From positions 207,839 through 271,838 of the forward strand of contig JAVYIG010002098.1 of the NCBI GenBank assembly GCA_035222895.1: a DNA stretch of 64,000 nt. Reading direction: 5' to 3'. This DNA is from Strongylocentrotus droebachiensis (lineage: Eukaryota; Echinodermata; Echinoidea; Camarodonta; Strongylocentrotidae). How positions within the stretch are numbered: the first letter of the stretch is position 1; every line of letters begins with the position of its first letter. This document shows positions 46,018 through 57,900 of this stretch, one piece after another. The translations under genes were made by a program, and so were the position numbers. The notes beneath the pieces are model-generated. The model searched no databases. It was not told the DNA's origin and was given only the letters and a program-made list of their open reading frames with translations.

Positions 46018-46857
46018 ATCCAAAGCCTTTCTTCTTGTGGGAATAGTGTAAAAGTATCAAATACGGTCTGTGCCTGCAGACTACTTATCAAGCCTAAACA
46101 AATCAGTAATTTTATATTACTGCATATATTATAGAAAAGGATTAGAAAAAAAAGCATTATTCATTATTTAAGTGATATGACCATTTCTGGATGTGAATTC
46201 TTCCTGTGTTAAACCATATTATATATTTCAAAGATGCCTGCAGGCTGCAAGTGATTTTAGCTCAATATACCAAAGCATTTTAAAGATTAGTATGTAGTGA
46301 ATACAGAGTAATAGGTTTTGGATAGATCTTTGATATGCATCTGCAACTTCAATAATTTCTCTTATGAAGTACTTAAGTATCTGAAATATTTGATTAAATA
46401 ATCACTTCATAATTAGGGATGTATTTTCACCCCCTTTGTGTTCATTGACTCATATCAACCCAAATTAAAGAGAATTAATTTGGATTTTATTTTTTGATGT
46501 GAGGAATAGAAATAGTAAACGTGAATCACTGGTTAATTTCTGTTTTGGAAATTTACTTTGATACTTTTTAATTGATTATTTACCACATCAACATTATATT
46601 CATTGAAATTGATTTATTATTTTTGTATATGTTGAAGTATCTGATATTAAGTCAGGATTTTACTTTAAATTGATAAGCATCTGTCATTCTTATAGAAGAA
46701 TAAAACATCCCTATCATCAAATGAGGCAATCAGTGTATGTATAACATTTTCTTTTTCTGAGTGATTTTCAGCAATTTTCAAAGTGAAAACATCTTGTTGG
46801 TTTATATATTTTAAATTCTATTTTACCTATCTTTCTACTGTTTATCTATTTATATAT

Positions 46858-46894
46858 CTGTATATCTATCTGGCTATCTATTTATTTATATCTC

Positions 46895-46928
<34 letters not shown>

Positions 46929-46932
46929 TTCC

Positions 46933-46976
<44 letters not shown>

Positions 46977-46982
46977 CTATCT
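46858..46982. repeat. (CT)n and (TATC)n microsatellite
   Basis: About 120 bp of CTCTCT with TATATA and CTAT interludes; a further (TATC)n stretch lies at 47175-47245. Between them, TTTCAAGTTTCAAGTTCAG and TTCAATTCCAATAAAA resemble an inverted LINE tail. Confidence 0.85.
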
Positions 46983-47268
46983 ATTTCAAGTTTCAAGTTC
47001 AGTTTATTCAATTCCAATAAAATATACAAAACAGAATACAATCATGACAGAATAAGAGTATAAATCGATCAAGAATACAAAATAAGGTAAAATGATAAAA
47101 CTATAAAGCGATACATCAGATAACAACATAAGATTATTGGAATATCTATAACTATATACATGTTTTTATATTTATCTTTCTATCTATCTACCTATTTATC
47201 TATCTCTATCCATCCATCAACTAATCTATCTACCTATCTATCTATTGTTGTGAAATGTATGTAATTCT

Positions 47269-47278
47269 TTTTTTTTTT

Positions 47279-47309
<31 letters not shown>

Positions 47310-47313
47310 GGGG
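47269..47313. repeat. T20-G25 homopolymer junction
   Basis: A run of about 20 T passes directly into a run of about 25 G. Confidence 0.9.
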
Positions 47314-48439
47314 ATTGCAGCATGTATACTAATTCTCATCTTCAGGAATAGGAAATTGTTAATATGCTAATCAAAACGGGTGAAGAACCCAAAGCTCTTT
47401 AGTTATTGAATACTAAGCCTGAGATAGCTACAGCTATGCTCTGTTGAGAGTGTGTTATCTCAAAATAAAATTGTACTTCGCAGGTTGATGGTGAAGCCCA
47501 GTTCTTGCTCCATTTGAGAAAAATCAACAGCACACAAAAAACGAAAACAAAAGAAAAACACGACAAAAACATGCTTGTTATCAATCCTATTTTGCCTTTT
47601 TGCCACGTAATGGCATTACAATTTGCTTGACGACTGTAAAAAGTTAAATTAAATTGAGTTAAATTTGATATATGAATGTTTTTATTTAAACTAAGTTAAA
47701 TTTAATATATGAATGTGCGGATAAGTCAATCCATGATTTCCATCAAACTGAAAGAATGAAATGTATGCAATTCTTTTGACAGCTAGAAGGATATTAACTC
47801 TTATGTTAAAGTGCACAAGCAATGCCCTCTGTGCTCTCAATAGACAATGTATTGATAATTTAATGGCAATATATTAATTCATTTTAGGGCTATAAGGGGA
47901 AAATATATTCAAATTATAATGGCAAGCTACGACAAAGACCCAAACACAAGAATTACACAGAGTAAAAGTTTCTAAACATGAAAAATTTAGAATATTACTA
48001 TGAATGGGAAATAGGAATTGGGAATACGCAAAAAACATCAATCAAACAAAACAAAGACATGACCAAAGTAAAGTTATCTTTAAGATATATTTGAAACTTG
48101 CCAAGTTGAGGCTGCATAGAATTTTGGGGTCATAATTCAAATAGTGTACCCGGTAATTAAAACTTTTACTCCATTTTTTTCCACAACAAAAAAGATTAAA
48201 AAGTACCAGGATATATATAAAAGTGAATTGAAGCATGATTGACGTAGAGCTTGGTCAATTAGGCCTATCCGGCATTTTGATCGACAAATCTTCCAAGGGT
48301 ACTCTGAAACTCTCTTATTCAAATTTCTAGATCTCCATATATACCAGTAGAACTTGTTAAACAAGCAAAATCTCCTGAAATAGAATTGTTTTTCACGTAC
48401 CACAATCTTATGTTTAATTATTTCCCTTATTACACCTTA

Positions 48440-48869
48440 TTATGGCATGTAATGCAGAACTTCTCAAAACTCATAACTTTATTACACAGTGCCAAAACAC
48501 AAGAAACCGCCAAAATAGAGAAACTGCATGGTGTTTTATTCTGATGCCCGAAGCGAACTTGGGGAAGAATTGCGGGGGAGAAGAGGGGGAGTCCCCTGAC
48601 CTTGAGCAAGCTCGCTCCGCCTCACCTCGCAAGATTGCCCTAGCGCCAGCAAATTCAATGCTCGTAGATCCCATTTCCACTCATTCTCAATCAGCGCTGT
48701 TGAGTTGGATACTCAAGCTCAGGTTTTATGTGCGTACGTTCGTACGTGCTCGCGCAGTACACCTGCACTATTTTTGCATATGTGCAGAGCTAGCAGAGTT
48801 GGGATTTAGATTGGCGAACAACATCTCAATATTTTTTGAATTTATCAGCGAAATACTCAAGATAACAAA
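48440..48869 (+). promoter_or_regulatory. Likely promoter/5'UTR region of the synaptogyrin gene
   Basis: CpG-richer than its surroundings (GCTCGCTCCGCCTCACCTCGC; CGTACGTTCGTACGTGCTCGCGC). It directly precedes the predicted first coding exon at 48870. No TATA box in a convincing position; the start site is not defined. The 197-codon ORF that covers this stretch is in a different frame from exon 1 and is probably chance. Confidence 0.35.
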
Positions 48870-48967
48870 ATGGAAGGAAATGCATATGGAGCTGGGATGG
48901 CTGGAAAGCCATTTGATGTTTAGACTATATCAAGAAACCTTCTGTAATACTGAGATTCATCAGTTGG
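48870..48967 (+). CDS. SYNGR: Synaptogyrin exon 1, with apparent 1-nt deletion
   Basis: Reads MEGNAYGAGMAGKPFDV from the ATG, then meets TAG at 48921. The family continuation DYIKKPSVILRFISW is encoded from 48923 in the next frame and ends exactly at a strong donor (TTGG then GTAAG). The exon is 98 nt where 99 would be in phase, because exon 2 begins in phase 0. Confidence 0.85.
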
Positions 48968-51900
48968 GTAAGAACTTGTTCTCTACTTTGCCTCGACTCT
49001 TTTTGATTTGCATTACTGACTGTGACTCAGTGTGATGTGGTGGTGGTGCATTTTGGTGTGTTGAAATATTATGTCTCATGACGCGATGACCAACTCACTG
49101 ATTGGGCTTGTTGTGTTGTAACAAAACCGATATAACGTTAGACCCTACTTTAGAGTCTACAGAGTGCATCAAGATGAGATTTCTCATTTAAAAAAAACAG
49201 ATGAATTACATGTATTATGTTTGGCCTTGGGCTTGGGTGGCCACTAAATTCAAGTAAAGACTCACATAGATCTAAGTTAGATCTACATGTAGGTCTATGA
49301 CATGTTATAAATTATGTGCTTGAAACTTTGAAAGTTGAGGAGTTATTAAGGGGAAATCCACAAAGAGATAAAAAAAATGGTAATTGAACTTTGAAGCATA
49401 ACAAATAAAGAAAGAATAAAAAAACTGGTCAGTACTAATAGTTGAGCAAAAAACAATGAAAAAGAAGAAAGTTATGAATATTGAATGTGTGATCAATCAT
49501 TTTTTCTTTAGTTCAAGAACATTTTCAATGGTACATCAGTAGGGGCGCTGGTAATGGTATGAGAATGAGGAACGTCTGCATTAACGAGGATATCCTCTTG
49601 AAGGCGGATAAATTGCGTCCTTAAAAATAAGGATCATCCCCTTTTTTTTCTTCGGTGCTCTATGGGTGTAGGATTCCCGATCGATCCGCCCGCTGGCGAA
49701 GTGAAAAACAGATTCTGTGTACTAAAATACCCCCAGTTCACCGTCTACTTTTATGGGTTGTCAGTCTTCCCGAAAATTTATCGCTCAGATTTTCGCATTG
49801 CCAACGCGCGGATCTAATTAAGGATTGTCAGCGAAAGTGGGGATGATCCTTTATTTTTTAGGACACGTCTGTTCGCATTTACGAAGACAATCCTTGTTTA
49901 TGCGGACGATCCTTATTCTCGGACCAGCGCCCTAATACTGTACATTCGCCCAAAATGTAATTTTTGCAAATATTACCCCTGTATGAAACAAGTCTATTCC
50001 GTCATCAATCATCAATTACTGAGAACATGAAATGTTCTGTACAGAGCCAATTCGAGATGACCTGAGCTGGCAAGATGCATCACACTCACAGTGTTGCCAA
50101 TTTGTGTTTCACTGAAGTCAACTTAAAAAAATCATAACTTTCCTATTTTAAATTGGATATTGCTCAAACTTTTAGTAATTTGTTTCTCTCATTTTTCTGC
50201 TTAAAACCAAGGTAACATCAGGGAGGACTTCCCCTTTATAAATTTTACCCATATTTTTGTTTGTTTGTGCAGTTAAGATTCAAAATGTATTGCAAAAGAT
50301 TAATTAACTCTATCTTGTGATATAGACTCAGATAGCCCTCCAACTTGAATTTTCACTTTAGCTACAAAACTGTATGAAAGAAAAAGACTTGTTTGACTTG
50401 TGAGATCGGTGTATTAACACAAAGCAGTTCAGTGTCTCCTTTTACTCGGCTTTTAGTGACTTTTACAAATATTGATCTAGAATTCTAGGAATTACAGAAT
50501 GTACATGAGCAGAAAGAGTAAAAATCTGAGAAAAATTTGCATCCATGTTTCTAGTAATCTAGTGCAGGACAAGGTGCGGTTCATGAAAAAGAATGATTTG
50601 ATTGTACGTAATCATAACAGTTTTTTAAAATGACAACATGGTGTAAAATTTGAAAAACTGGAAAATCTATAAGGATTAATGGGATTATAAAAATCTAACT
50701 TTTACCGAAAACAAAAAGTATTTTCAAATTTGAACTACCCAGGCCTAAAATTAATCCAAGGCCACCAAGGCCATGGCCGTGGATGCCCTTTGATCGGCCT
50801 CAATGCCCCTCTCATTGGCCTTGGAGATTTTGTGTGCCCTTTCCAATTCTTCCTATTGGTGCTGTAATATACATGTAGGAATGTGCCCTACAGAAAAATG
50901 GCCTTGCCCTAAAAATGTTGAAATTTAAGGCCTGACTACCGTATGTTATATTTTAACTTAAAGACATGTACATTTACATACATGTAATGGCATCCTGTGA
51001 TAGTAGCCGGGCTAAAAAATGTACAATTATCCACTCTGTTTCTAAATATTGTCCTACTGATATGTTTTGAAAGTTGCCCACACCATCATCTTTATGTAAT
51101 GGAGAAGGGCATACCATCGTTTAAAAAAATGTGCGTCGTACAGTAACCTTAATATTAAGTCAGAGAATCAGAGATGATCATCAAATTTGATAATGATTTT
51201 AGGTGTATATTGGCTATTTACGAGCACTAAAAGCAAAAAGTACTACATGTACATTTATATCACGTATAAAAATACTGAATGTGTCGAGAAACGTTATATT
51301 CATACCTGTATACTGTAGTAGGTACTAGGTATACTGTAGTACATAAATATTCAAAACATTTTACGCTATGGATGATAACAATTTCTTTTGAATGGAAATT
51401 AATGTCATTTGTATGAAAAATAACTACTAACATGATATCATTAGATAATTCAATAATTATAATAATAATAATATTTAATTTGTATATAGCCCTTAATACA
51501 AATGTCTCTAAGCGCTTTACAAATATACTAGAAGAAGAATTGTGTCCAGGTAGGCTATTAGTTTATTTTAAATATTAAAGAGTTATGATTGTAGCCTGTA
51601 CATGTACATGTACATGTAGGGCTATAGGCATGTTTACTCGTATGCCAAAGATTGAGATTTTGACTGTGGTCCAAAATACTTTCCTTCAGTTTATTCTGAT
51701 AGTGAAATACAATAAGGAAAAAGTCAGAATCAACTATTGACATGTACTGTACATGTACTGTATGTACATGTGATATTAAGATTTTGGAAGGTGAATACTT
51801 GTTAGAAAAAAATAAAAGAAGATACCGGGAATAATTTGGGAAAATGTGTTTGGAAACTTAAAATTGAAACATTTCTTATGTTCCATTGGTCATGTTCTTA

Positions 51901-54900
51901 GTTTTTTGTTTAGGGCTTACACATTTCTCTGCTAAGTATTACAAATATTTTTAGGTTTAGCTTCTTCTTCATGAATGCAAGCCCTTGGTGTCTGTGTTTT
52001 TGTCATATTTTACAATGCAAGACTAAACTCAGTCAGATTGTATATTCCCTTTTACGACAATTGGTCAGATTGCCTCGGTGGCCGAGAGCACTGCGTTTAC
52101 CCTTTTGAGAAAATGTATGCAGAAATGGAGCTGGAGCAGTGTTATTTTAGCGGTGCACTATCGGTCCATAGCTCTATCTCTCTCTCTCTTACTACTGTAT
52201 TTGATATAGTATGTATGCGGGGGATAGCAAGGTGCATATTGATCGGGTGCCCGTGGCATCTTAGGGAACTGGTATCCACACATCTCTTATTGATTGTTAG
52301 GTGCCTGTACTGGTTCCCATCATCACATTCTCTCTCAGTACTTTTATACTGAGATGGCCATACAGTGGGCAAGCGTATACTGTACAGTTAATTAGGTGGT
52401 AATCCCATAAAAAGCCATTTATGGGACTAAAGATTCTGTGTGTTTGTAATTTTTGTACTTTTGCTTATAAATACATGTAAATGTACAATGTACATGTATG
52501 AGCATAATACCTACAGAATGATGATGCAGTGTACACAAGAGAGAAAGATAGAGGGGGGGGGGGGGGGGGGGTATTAGGGAGCGAGATAAAGAGATTACCT
52601 GGACTTTGACTATTATTCATAATGATGTAATGCATTATTCATAGAGGTATTAGCTAATTTGTAACCACAATGGATCTTGTTAAATTCTGACTACCGGTAT
52701 TTGAATAACTACATTGTATTTGAGGTGGACTTTCCTTGATTGGGACTGCATTCATGGTTCATTTATTTCTGGATGTTTGCAGAGTTGAAGGAAAAAACAA
52801 CAACCCATTTTCAATCAAATTTTGTAGAGTGATTCATGTACAGGGCAAAATACATGTTGGATATTTTGAAAGGAGAAGCAAACAATAACAGACCATAAAC
52901 CAACAATATACATGTACATCTATGATCTACATGTACATGTACATGTATTTCTTGAACTGTGTGTTTGAAAAAGGAATTTAATCATTTAATTATACACAAT
53001 TTGTTGATGTCCTCAAGTTTTCACAAATCACACACATTCAGTGTTGTGGCAGATGTACTAGCATGGAGTTCATCAAAGCTATTAAAAACCACTCAAGAAA
53101 TATGCAAATATTTTATAATGCATTCAAAGTTCATGATTTTTAGTACCTTTATACCATGATCATTGATCACATGACTTGAGTAAAAAGCAAATTAGTATTT
53201 TACATTATTAAATCATTGTTATGGATGCTGTTTCATTTTCACTTTATGGGTATTAACCAAAGCGTTCTTGAGCATGTACATGTACATACATGTATAGTGT
53301 ACATTACATTGAAAGTGCATTGCATCACCTGACAATCAATTATTAGTACAATGTGTTTACTCATGAGTCATGACTGTAGCTGAAATAATTGAATTTTACC
53401 TCGTACAAACATAAGTGTGATTGAATGGGAGCAAGCAATGAATGAATCGAGTGGTACATCATGTACATGTACATGTACGTGATAAAGCCACTGTGTAAGG
53501 CATACATGTACATGTATGCATGGGCAGGCAGGCGTACCGCAGCTCATGTTAATATATCATGATTGATAGGGAAACCTGGCCCAGGTATACGATCATCGCA
53601 CAGCTGATGATAGTTGCATGCACCATGTCCTCCTTGTCATATGAGTGGTTTTATTTGCACAATCCCCTTTACAACATGCATAATGAGGTCAAAATCCTTC
53701 CAACGCCAAAGGGAAATCAAAGTACGCAGGGCCTGGCAGGGTACCGGGAGGGATTCATGATTATCTAATGGGACGAGAGCTCGGAGACTGACTCAAAGAC
53801 GACCAAAATAGTTTGTGGGAAAAGTGTGCAGTGTGGTATTTCTGACTGGATGCTGAAAAAAGAAATGACAATATTAAACAAAAGCAACAACAATGCCTAA
53901 AATGGTTTAAATTATACTTCATAGTGCAGGCCTTATAAATTTCAATATTTGTAGGGCAAGGCCACTTTTCTGTAGGGCACATTCCTATATTAAAGCACAA
54001 ATAAGGAAGAATTGGAAAGGGCACAAAAAATCTCCAAGGCCAATGAGAGGGGCATTAAGGCCAATCAAAGGGGCATCCACGGTCATGGCCTTGGTGGCCT
54101 TGGATTAATTTAAGCCCTGATAGTATAGTATTAATGACTGCTTTGAGAGAAAAAGTTGTTTTTATACGCTCAAGGGAAGGTTAGAATTGTGCTATTACCC
54201 GAGGCGTGCCGAGGGCAATAGCCCAATTGTAACCTTCCCGAGAGCGTATAAAAACAACTATTTCTCGAATATTAAAGCAGTCATTAATACTTTTATATGC
54301 CGAAAAAAAGTAGACTAAAAAATAAAAAATAAAAAATAAAAAAACTTTTGTCGAAGATGAGATTCGATCTCTTGCGTACAAAAGGTGAAGTAACTAAAAC
54401 CAGCGCCTTAAACCTCTCGGCCAGCGCGCTCTGACTAATATATACATTAAAATGGATTGAAAACGGTTTGGCGTGGTGGATGCTTCGCCGCTGCTCCATT
54501 AAACGGGCCCTTCTTTTACTTTTGCAATGCATATTGGCACGAACTTAGATCAAGATCCATCGGCAGATGTTGTTTTTTTGTTTTTGGAAGTTTATTTTCG
54601 TCTTCATGTCAACAATGCAAGATAAAATTGTCGGTAAGATCGATCGAGATTCAATTGTATTGAAATTACCGACCAATTCTTCGCACACGTACGGTATCCT
54701 AGATCGCTCAAACCATTTTTTAACATGTAAACCTATGGGGTAACCATGGAGACTGACCTATTTTCCCAATAACCATGGTTATTGGGATTTTAGAACTGTT
54801 TTAACCATGGTTACTGGGAATTTTCGGAACAGTTAAAGTTTATGAATGCAATTTCGACCAATCAGATTGCTGGATTACTTAAGTGAGGTATATAATGTTA

Positions 54901-57900
54901 TATATTGGTCAGATTATTAGTTTTTCAGGGATAATGATATTTTGATGGATAGAAAGAGATCAATTATGAGCACTTTTGCTTTACTTTTAGCTGACAGGAG
55001 TAAGCACTGTGTTGTTTTGTTAATCAATTTAAGCTAATAAATCTAATTAGAAACTTCAGTGGGGAATGGTCTGTGAACTTGATGAAGTCTTGAACAGTCA
55101 ATAGTCTCTTTAGTATTACCCTGGAACGATTGGACAGGAAATTCCTTTTTGGCACTTTTGTATACATTTTGACTTGATGGAAATCAGTCATTTATAATAA
55201 GTAAGGGGGGGGGGGATCATTAATTAGAATTAAATCAGCAGCCACTTGTTAAACACATTCAATTGGGAGAGCATAACCAGGGTAAAAATAATTTGATATC
55301 AAGGCTTGCATGAAGATAACTTCAGTTACAAAAATATGTAACTACATGTAGCCTATTCAAAATTTGCTTGTAGACATGTAAATATCTCCATGTATATATC
55401 ATAGTGCAATATTATTCTGTTATAAATGTTAAAATGCAATATCACTTTACAGAATTGTATTGATTTTGAAACCTAACGTCTCAAAAATAATTTCAAGTGA
55501 TAAGACATCGTTATACGTATATATGCTTATAATCTACAATTTCAAGAAGCATCTAGACAGTGTTGAAAATTAACCAAACTTTATTTTAAAAGGACATTTT
55601 GGCTTCAAACCATAATAAGTAATACACGTATTGTAGCCCATTTTGATATTTACCGGTAGTTCGCCATCCCAATAAACGAGCCAGAAGTTTTGTTTCGATG
55701 CTACCAATTTTCTCTTCTTTTTTTGAATTTCAGGTATTTGCGATCATCGTGTTTGCGTGTATATCAGCTGAAAAAGAATACTCTTTTGGTAACCATTTGG
55801 CTTGTCCATATGGAGGCGACAGCGGTGCATGTGGTTTTGGAATCTTCGTTGGGGTGATAGCTTTCTTAGCGTGCATGGTTTTTCTTGTCGTGGATGCAAT
55901 GTTCGACAACTGGAGCAATGTGCAGCACAGAAAGATGGCTGTCATGGCTGATCTTATCTTCTCAGGTAATTCAAACAATATTTGAAATCTTGATTTGAAC
56001 CTAAACACTTTACATTTACATGTATGTGCACCATCTCCAATGACGAATGGCCCAGTAAATTAAAGAAAGGATGTGGGCTGTGTCTGAGAGGGAATTACAA
56101 TGTACCCCAAGAAATTGCTTTATTTTATAAATGAGAAAAACTCACTGTAAATAAAGAAACTCCATAAAATGGTACACGTAAAGATCTCTCTATTTGTCAA
56201 GATGCATGAATATGGAATTTGAGGTTTGCTTGAACGTGGCCCATTTGAAGAATTTCATTTTTTTTTCCTTCATTCTGGACCCTCAAGTTGGCTTATTGTT
56301 TCTGTTGGAGATTTAAAAATCCCACATACAATGGTGTAGAATGGAGGCCCTGTCACTAACATACAAATACACTTTAAATGAGCACTAGCACATTTCCAAA
56401 ATCACAAGACATCAACCTTGTCTACTACATGTACATGTACATATGTAGATGGAAAATGAAGATGACAAATCCATTTTAAATAGTGCCTCTCACAAGAACA
56501 AAGTTTCAAGGTCATGCAGGGCTTAAATTAATCCAAGGCCACCAAGGCCATGGCCTTGGATGCCCCTTTGATTGCCCTCAATGCCCCTCTCATTAGCCTT
56601 GGAGATTTTGTGTGCCCTTTCCAATTCTTCCTATTTGTGCTGTGATATAGGAATGTGCCCTACAGAAAAGTGGCCTTGCCCTAAAAATATTGAAATTTAA
56701 GGCCTGGTCATGTGGTAAAAAGAAGTAAGATCGATATGTACACTGTACAGCTTCATGTACACTGTATCTGTCTCAGCAAGAATCATCAGTGGATGTAAAT
56801 TGTGATCTGAAAAAAAAGAAAGAAAACAAAACTCATATTTGTGACTGTGTTTATAGAGAGGACCATTAGCTAGCTTTATATGCATTGATACATTTGATTT
56901 ACCCCATTACAATTCTGAAAATAGAAACAAAAACAAAACATGTTGGGGAATTCCATGTCACAAAATACCTCAAATGCATGTACCCTTACATCTCTTTTGC
57001 AGAGATACAGCTCAGCACCATGTTGATATCGAACAATACACTTGAGTGGTTTCATTACAAATCGGATCACAGTTATTGGCAATGAGCCAAACACTGTCCT
57101 TATGTGATCATGTGATATATTATGTAGCGTTGTTGTTGATAGTATTGTGATGTAGAAATGAAACAATTAAGACATGTATATATTTGGATGAATTTAACTG
57201 CAAAAACACACTTTTAATAACAGAATGATAAAATTATAAAATAAGTACCGGTATGTATAAATTCAGTACATTTTATAGTTTGTAATGTTTTTAGCTACCC
57301 ACATTTGAAATTACATTTTTCACAAACTGTTTCTATGCTACTAAAAAGTAGGATTTGTATACATATTTCAGAATTGATAATTTCTTTCATTTAAATATCA
57401 TTTTTTAAATTTCAATATTTAATTTGTGTATTCATTTATTTTATTTATTTTATTTATTAATTTATTATTACCGGTATTATTATTATTATTATTTTTTTAC
57501 TTTTTTTTTTAAAACTTTTTTTAGGGGGGGGGGGGGGGGGGCGAGGGTTAGATCACACATACTGTTCATTGTATATTTATAATTTGCATATTGTGCAAAA
57601 TCTTATATCAATGTCCTTACACATGTATTTTACTTCTTGAATGATTTTTGGATATTGTAAAATAAGAACATTGCTTTCTCCCTTCTTTATTTTCAGGTAT
57701 TTGGACCTTCATGTATTTTGTGTGCTTCTGCTACCTAACAAATAAATGGGTCGGCACATCAAACACAATAAAGAATGGACCTGGAGTAAGCTCAGTTCAA
57801 GCAGCTATCGCATTCTGCTTTTTCTCAATAATAACTTGGGTAAGTACATGTAGTCATTTTTAATGAAAATGAATATTAATTAAAAAAACAAGAGTTTATC

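Noticed and set aside
46858-47055. Ser/Leu/Tyr-rich ORF
   Set aside because: Created by CT and TATC microsatellites.
48442-49035. 197-codon plus-strand ORF
   Set aside because: It overlaps synaptogyrin exon 1 in the wrong frame, has no recognisable domain, and most of it is the CpG-rich upstream region.
51975-52352. 125-codon plus-strand ORF with hydrophobic C-terminus
   Set aside because: No domain, codon use like the AT-rich intron, and it lies inside synaptogyrin intron 1. A GGCCGAGAGC word near 52080 looked like a tRNA box A, but no box B follows.
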